39,706 nt of DNA. It comes from Desulfobulbus sp. GTDB lineage: Bacteria; Desulfobacterota; Desulfobulbia; Desulfobulbales; Desulfobulbaceae. This document shows, one piece after another, positions 35,752-39,706 of this stretch. The position numbers and the translations under genes are program-made. The notes under the pieces were generated by a model, which saw only the letters and a program-made list of their open reading frames with translations, ran no database searches and was not told the origin of the DNA. Position 1 is the stretch's first letter. Every line of letters starts with the position of its first letter. The DNA lies in the NCBI GenBank assembly GCA_011051875.1, contig DRKI01000167.1:1-39706 (forward strand), written 5' to 3'.

Positions 35752-38120
35752 TGTTCAGGGGCCATGGTTGTGGCTATGCGATGCCGGAAGACATGTTCCC
35801 GGAAAAAACGGATCAAACCGCTCCGCCGCTGGACCAGGCGGATCTGCTCCGGTATGAGGTTGGTAATCTCGTTGCGCATGATCGACATCTTGTATTCTAT
35901 ATTGGCGGCAAACCTGTTGTCGAGATACCAGGCATAGAAAAGGCCGAACAGCAGACCGGGCGGCGTGAACCCCTCGCGGTCATTGATGACCCGGGTATAG
36001 AGCCGCTGATCGCCGGTGGAACGGCGCATGCGGGCCAGCCGAAGGTAGATGTCCACTTCCCCGGCGGACAGGAAGCTGTCGACCTGCTGCCATTCACGGA
36101 CCAGGAGACAGAACATGCGTCCCACCTGTTCGCCGCGAACGTAGACATTCTCCATGTACTTCTTCTGCGCATAGTTGCCGAGCAGGGACTGGCCAAGGGC
36201 AACCAGGAAAACCATCTCGAACCGGTTCAGGTCCTCGGTCTGGTCGCGGCGGATCCTGATCCGGCCATCGGTGGGATCATAGAAAGAGAAGATATTGTCC
36301 CACTGCTGGCAGCGGTTCCAGCAGGCGGGATCGACCAGGGTGATGCCGCGGATGTGACGCAGGTGCTCGAGCAGGATGTCCGGGTGGCGCCAGACGATCT
36401 CGATCACCCTGTCCAGGAGCCAGCGCCGCTCACTCTCCACCAGCCGCTTGTCATAGCCCGAGCTCTCGGTCAAATGGTCCATGCTCAGGTATTGGAACTG
36501 GGTACAGATCGCCTCGTACCGGTAGCAGGGCACCTCGTGACTGCCGCTGATCACGGGGCTGAAGGCGTGGCCGCCGGGCAGGTCGGGCCGATTTTCAGGA
36601 CATGCCAGAAATCCCGTCTCCTTCAGACCCCAGAGGACACGGATGGATGTGGCCAGGGCATCGGGATCATGCTGGATCACGCCACGTTCGCGCAGGAGTT
36701 CCCTGGAAAAGATGCGGGCCTCCACCGGCTCGAAACCCAGTTCATGCACCCGGCTCCGGTCCAGGTAGATCGGCTCCTTGTCTTCGAGGGCGTAGCGCTG
36801 CAGGACAGAGCCTGGGATATCGCCGAGATCGAGACCCAGGACGTGAGAAAACAGGTCCCGGACGCCGCCGGGAATGTTGCGATGGTAGGCGAGGATGAGG
36901 TCAGAGACGTAGAACTTGCGGTCCGGCGCGTCGCGGGCCACGTCGGTTTCGCCCTTCTGGACCCAGATGTTCGCGGTCAGCACCTTGAGCGCACCGGTAT
37001 TGGCCCGGACGGCATCGGCAATGCCCGGCACCTGGAGGATGGGAATGATGGAGGTGTAGAGGCTGCCCGGGGCAAAGACCAGGATATCCGCCTCCCGGAT
37101 CAGTTCCACCACCTCGGGCAGCAGGTAGGGCTGCCGGCAGAACTCCACCTGCACGCGGTCCACGGGATAGCCCCGCCGTGCCTGGCCCGACTTGTACTCC
37201 GAGGTCACCAGGACCCCGTTGCCATAGAGCATCTGCAGGCGCGAGATGGTGGTGGTGCACGGCAGGACAGAGCCCCGCCGGACCCCGATCATGGAAGAGA
37301 ACTCGGCAAGACCCCGCATGGTGGCGGTGCGGACGAGCTGGTACCCGGCAATGAGCTGGACAGAATCGAGGGCAGGATCAAGATGGCGGTAGATGGTGCT
37401 GGCCAGCAGGAGATTGCCCAGGCACTGGGGACGGCGCAGGGTCGGCTTCAGGCGCGGGTCGCGGAACAGGCGCTCGATCAGTCCGGAAATGAAGCTGTCC
37501 AGTTCACGGGGCAGCTCCTCCCGCCAGGCGGCTGTATCCGCGAGGAGATGTTCCGGCGTGGGAGGGCAGGAGATGAAACGGTAGTTGATAATGCCGTGCA
37601 GGGCCCCGGCCACCCTGTCGCCGGCGGCATCGTCCAGGCCGTATCGTCCCTTCAGCTCCTGCCTGCGCACCGAGGCAAGCAGGACATGACGCAGATCACC
37701 CAGGGCGATCAGGGGCAGGTCCTTGAGCAGCTCGCCGGTGGAACCGCCGTCATCGGTGACGCAGACAATGGAACTGATACGGGGGAAGATCTCCTTCAGG
37801 CCGGTGAACGGCCGCTCGGGCCAGCTGTGCCGCCGTGAATCCCCGCCGATGATATTGGACAGGCCGGTGCCGCCGCCAAAGACGACCACCCTCGCCAGGC
37901 TGGGATCCAGGTCCCGGAACTGCTGTGCCAGGGCGGAAAATTCAGCGGCAAGGCGCGTCGAGGCGCAGGGAGGAGGGCCTGTCAGCAGGAGCGAGATGAC
38001 CCGTTCGGCAAAACTGCCGTCGGGCAACAGGTCAAGCGGCGTCAGTGCATGCCCTGCCAGGACCTGCAGCATCTCCTGCAGACTCGAGATATCCGGCCTG
38101 TCATCCATACCCTGTCCCAT
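35748..38120 (-). CDS. Long YvcK/CofD-like protein with unassigned C-terminal extension
   Basis: 790 residues, against about 320-450 for ordinary YvcK. Residues ~76-500 carry the family motifs: GGGTG (82-86), TDDGGSTG (122-129), GDLR (141-144), FAPGSLYTS (349-357) and KGETD. Bacterial YvcK proteins bind UDP-sugars and control cell-wall and carbon metabolism; CofD itself is a 2-phospho-L-lactate transferase of F420 synthesis, but the motifs here fit YvcK better. Residues 1-75 and ~500-790 match nothing I recognise. GGGGAGG just before the ATG at 38120 fixes the start (38108 is an alternative). First gene of a four-gene operon with a phosphorelay. Confidence 0.82.
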   Translation of the reverse strand: MGQGMDDRPDISSLQEMLQVLAGHALTPLDLLPDGSFAERVISLLLTGPPPCASTRLAAEFSALAQQFRDLDPSLARVVVFGGGTGLSNIIGGDSRRHSWPERPFTGLKEIFPRISSIVCVTDDGGSTGELLKDLPLIALGDLRHVLLASVRRQELKGRYGLDDAAGDRVAGALHGIINYRFISCPPTPEHLLADTAAWREELPRELDSFISGLIERLFRDPRLKPTLRRPQCLGNLLLASTIYRHLDPALDSVQLIAGYQLVRTATMRGLAEFSSMIGVRRGSVLPCTTTISRLQMLYGNGVLVTSEYKSGQARRGYPVDRVQVEFCRQPYLLPEVVELIREADILVFAPGSLYTSIIPILQVPGIADAVRANTGALKVLTANIWVQKGETDVARDAPDRKFYVSDLILAYHRNIPGGVRDLFSHVLGLDLGDIPGSVLQRYALEDKEPIYLDRSRVHELGFEPVEARIFSRELLRERGVIQHDPDALATSIRVLWGLKETGFLACPENRPDLPGGHAFSPVISGSHEVPCYRYEAICTQFQYLSMDHLTESSGYDKRLVESERRWLLDRVIEIVWRHPDILLEHLRHIRGITLVDPACWNRCQQWDNIFSFYDPTDGRIRIRRDQTEDLNRFEMVFLVALGQSLLGNYAQKKYMENVYVRGEQVGRMFCLLVREWQQVDSFLSAGEVDIYLRLARMRRSTGDQRLYTRVINDREGFTPPGLLFGLFYAWYLDNRFAANIEYKMSIMRNEITNLIPEQIRLVQRRSGLIRFFREHVFRHRIATTMAPEQ

Positions 38121-38220
38121 GCACCTCCCCGGCACGCAACGGCCTGCCCGTTGATCCGTGGTCCGCCGCTTCCCATCCGGCCGGAGCCCGATGCCGATTC
38201 CCGGTGGCCTGTGTACACGG

Positions 38221-38263
38221 CGGATACGTCGTTTCGATCCCTGTCCCGTTCTACACGTATCCG
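38221..38263. repeat. 9-bp inverted repeat upstream of the YvcK-like operon
   Basis: CGGATACGT (38221-38229) and ACGTATCCG (38255-38263) are perfect reverse complements with a 25-bp spacer, about 100 bp upstream of the operon start. This could be an operator pair or a structured leader. Confidence 0.6.
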
Positions 38264-38287
38264 TTTCCTGGTCTGGCCGGAACAATG

Positions 38288-38318
38288 CATGCCCGCATTG
38301 CCGCATTGCGCGGGCATG
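38288..38318 (-). terminator. Hairpin downstream of mdh
   Basis: CATGCCCGC (38288-38296) and GCGGGCATG (38310-38318) form a perfect 9-bp stem 25 bp past the mdh stop on the minus strand. No T-run follows, so it may act as a 3' stabilising hairpin or a weak terminator. Confidence 0.4.
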
Positions 38319-38342
38319 GTCGTGCCTGCCTGTGCCCCGGGT

Positions 38343-39269
38343 CTACAGCCCCGTGGCCTCCATCTGTTTCGAGACTGCGGCCACCGACTCGTCCAGGGCC
38401 GCCCGTTCCTCGGCGGTCAATTCGAATTCGAGGATCCGTTCCACGCCGTTGCGGCCCAGGACAACCGGCACACCGAGAAAATAACCCGAGATCCCGAACT
38501 CGCCGTCCAGGTAGGCGGCGCACGGCATGACCCGGCGGGAGTCGGTCAGCACGGCCTCGGCCATCTCGATGGCGGCCAGGCCGGGCGTATAGAAGGCGCT
38601 ACCGGTCTTGAGATGGTTGACGATCTCGATGCCGCCCATCTGGGTGCGCCTGACGATCCTGTCAATGGTCTCTCGGTCGAGCAGGTCGGTCACCGGCACC
38701 CCGGCCACGTTGGCCAGCCGGACCAGGGGCAGCATCCTGTCGCCGTGGATGCCCATGACCAGTGCATTGACATCGGCCGGCGCCACGCCGAGCGCCTCGG
38801 CGAGAAAGGTCCGGTAGCGGGCGGAATCCAGGACCCCGGCCATGCCGATCACCCGGTTCTTGGGCAGGCCCGAGACCTTGAAGGCGGTATGGACCATGGC
38901 GTCGATGGGGTTGGTCACCACGATCATGACGCAGTCCGGTGAATGGCGGACCGCCTCCTCGGCGCACGACCTGACGATGGCCACGTTCTTTGCCAGCAGG
39001 TCATCACGGGACATGCCGGGCTTCCTGGCGAGGCCGGCGGTGATGATCACCACGTCGGACCCGGCGGTATCGCCATAGTTGTTGGATCCGGTGACCGTGC
39101 CGGCAAACCCGTCCAGGGGGCCTGCCTGCCAGAGATCCAGGGCCTTGCCCTGGGGAATGCCTTCCATCACGTCCAGGAGGACGATATCTCCAAGTCTGCG
39201 GGCCAGGGCCCAGTGGGCGGCGGTGGCACCGACATTGCCGGCACCGATGATGGTGATCTTTTTCTCCAT
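38343..39269 (-). CDS. mdh: Malate dehydrogenase (LDH-like, type III)
   Basis: 308 residues from the ATG at 39269, with AAGGAAA upstream; an earlier in-frame ATG would add 27 unmatched residues. The NAD motif GAGNVG is at 9-14, the substrate arginine of the mobile loop is in [10 protein letters not shown], and the catalytic Asp/His pair is in GVLDSARYR and MGIHGDRM. It interconverts malate and oxaloacetate in the TCA cycle, next to SdhABC in function. Transcription runs from kdsB toward mdh, with a 227-bp gap. Confidence 0.95.
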   Translation of the reverse strand: MEKKITIIGAGNVGATAAHWALARRLGDIVLLDVMEGIPQGKALDLWQAGPLDGFAGTVTGSNNYGDTAGSDVVIITAGLARKPGMSRDDLLAKNVAIVRSCAEEAVRHSPDCVMIVVTNPIDAMVHTAFKVSGLPKNRVIGMAGVLDSARYRTFLAEALGVAPADVNALVMGIHGDRMLPLVRLANVAGVPVTDLLDRETIDRIVRRTQMGGIEIVNHLKTGSAFYTPGLAAIEMAEAVLTDSRRVMPCAAYLDGEFGISGYFLGVPVVLGRNGVERILEFELTAEERAALDESVAAVSKQMEATGL

Positions 39270-39295
39270 TGTCTCTGTTTCCTTTTTCTCTTCTG

Positions 39296-39406
39296 ACCGG
39301 CCAGGCCGGTTGCAGTCTTCAGCAGGCCATCGCGTCAGCGATGGCGCCATGGTTCATGCACGCAATAGATGATTCCTCCTGCCGTGACGCCGCCCTGCGG
39401 TGTCAC
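39296..39406. repeat. Cluster of hairpins between kdsB and mdh
   Basis: Three palindromes in 110 bp: ACCGGCCAGGCCGGT (39296-39310), GCCATCGC-GTCA-GCGATGGC (39326-39345) and GTGACGCCGC-CCT-GCGGTGTCAC (39384-39406, one G-T mismatch). None is followed by a T-run. Together they make a highly structured leader for mdh. Confidence 0.55.
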
Positions 39407-39496
39407 GCCGGGGAAGATGCGGATTTCCGTCAGGGGGTGCGCCCGCCCGGCGGGTATGCGGGTGGACCCGGGAAGAGTCCGGGACCACCTCTCATA

Positions 39497-39706
39497 TCAG
39501 TTCCCGGCAGCGGCCAGGACGGCCTCGACCCGCGCGATATCGCGCGGCGTGTCGACCTCGATGGAGTCGTGCTCGGTGAGCACCACCCGGATGGTGTGAC
39601 CATACTCCAGGGCGCGCAGCTGCTCCAGTTTTTCAAACCGTTCCCACTCGCCCTCGGGCAGGCCGACAAAGGTGAGCAAAAATCCCTTGCGGTAGGCGTA
39701 AAAGCC
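39497..39706 (-). CDS. kdsB: 3-deoxy-manno-octulosonate cytidylyltransferase, C-terminal part (cut by window edge)
   Basis: 69 residues of the 3' end. KdsB activates Kdo as CMP-Kdo for lipopolysaccharide synthesis in the cytoplasm. The sequence GFYAYRKGFL, then EKLEQLRALEYG and the ending EVDTPRDIARVEAVLAA are the family's C-terminal signatures. It shows that the organism makes Kdo-containing LPS. The N-terminal three quarters lie beyond the right edge. Confidence 0.95.
   Translation of the reverse strand, partial: GFYAYRKGFLLTFVGLPEGEWERFEKLEQLRALEYGHTIRVVLTEHDSIEVDTPRDIARVEAVLAAAGN

Noticed and set aside
35724-37838. 704-codon plus-strand frame
   Set aside because: Antisense shadow of the YvcK-like gene, whose nucleotide-binding motifs are intact.
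39270-39380. Possible 12-residue leader peptide ([12 protein letters not shown]) before mdh, with AGGAGG upstream
   Set aside because: The spacing from AGGAGG to the ATG is about 17 bases and the frame overlaps a palindrome; chance is the simplest explanation.

Overview
The window is a GC-rich stretch of a Gram-negative bacterial chromosome, densely packed with genes on both strands. It carries a split hopanoid-lipid locus, a class B succinate:quinone oxidoreductase (SQR), a small siroheme sulfite reductase of the kind found in sulfate reducers, a type III malate dehydrogenase, a KdsB fragment (LPS Kdo activation) and many two-component proteins. This points to Desulfobacterota, most likely near Desulfobulbales. 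The lineage is an inference from gene content; no 16S rRNA or other marker is present. I see no tRNA, rRNA, CRISPR array, intact transposase or prophage.

Layout. (1) 1-9.5 kb is a hopanoid locus: hpnH (cut by the left edge), a DUF116 membrane protein and ispH on the minus strand; hpnM on plus; hpnL and hpnN on minus; a membrane-anchored sulfotransferase on plus; hpnA on minus. IspH supplies isoprenoid precursors, HpnH starts hopanoid side-chain extension, HpnA is the hopanoid-associated epimerase, and HpnM/HpnN/HpnL look like export and membrane functions. (2) 10.1-14.4 kb is an unfamiliar plus-strand cluster: a short charged protein, a large Asp-box beta-propeller, a stand-alone copy of the propeller's C-terminal domain, a Glu/Pro/Ala-rich protein and a TSUP permease. 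(3) 14.4-16.4 kb holds a Sel1-repeat protein and a PflX-type radical SAM protein. (4) 16.5-21.3 kb holds sdhC, a VOC-fold gene, sdhA and sdhB, then the siroheme sulfite reductase on minus. (5) 21.9-25.9 kb holds SYLF, DUF3124, a solute-binding lipoprotein and a Cache-AlbA_2 membrane sensor. (6) 25.9-30.5 kb holds a J-domain protein plus a heterodimeric ABC exporter. (7) 30.8-38.1 kb is a tightly overlapping signalling operon: long YvcK/CofD-like protein, hybrid histidine kinase, single-domain response regulator, REC-PAS-kinase-REC protein. (8) 38.3-39.7 kb holds mdh and the 3' end of kdsB.

Two kinds of non-coding structure stand out. One is a dispersed intergenic repeat of about 155 bp whose ends form an imperfect inverted repeat around GTGAACGGTTACG; full, half and end-only copies occur at seven places. 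The other is a 176-bp MITE-like palindrome at 24146-24321 that reaches into the upstream region of the Cache-AlbA_2 gene. The best candidates for undescribed biology are the propeller/orphan-domain cluster, the YvcK-like phosphorelay operon and the Cache-AlbA_2 sensor.
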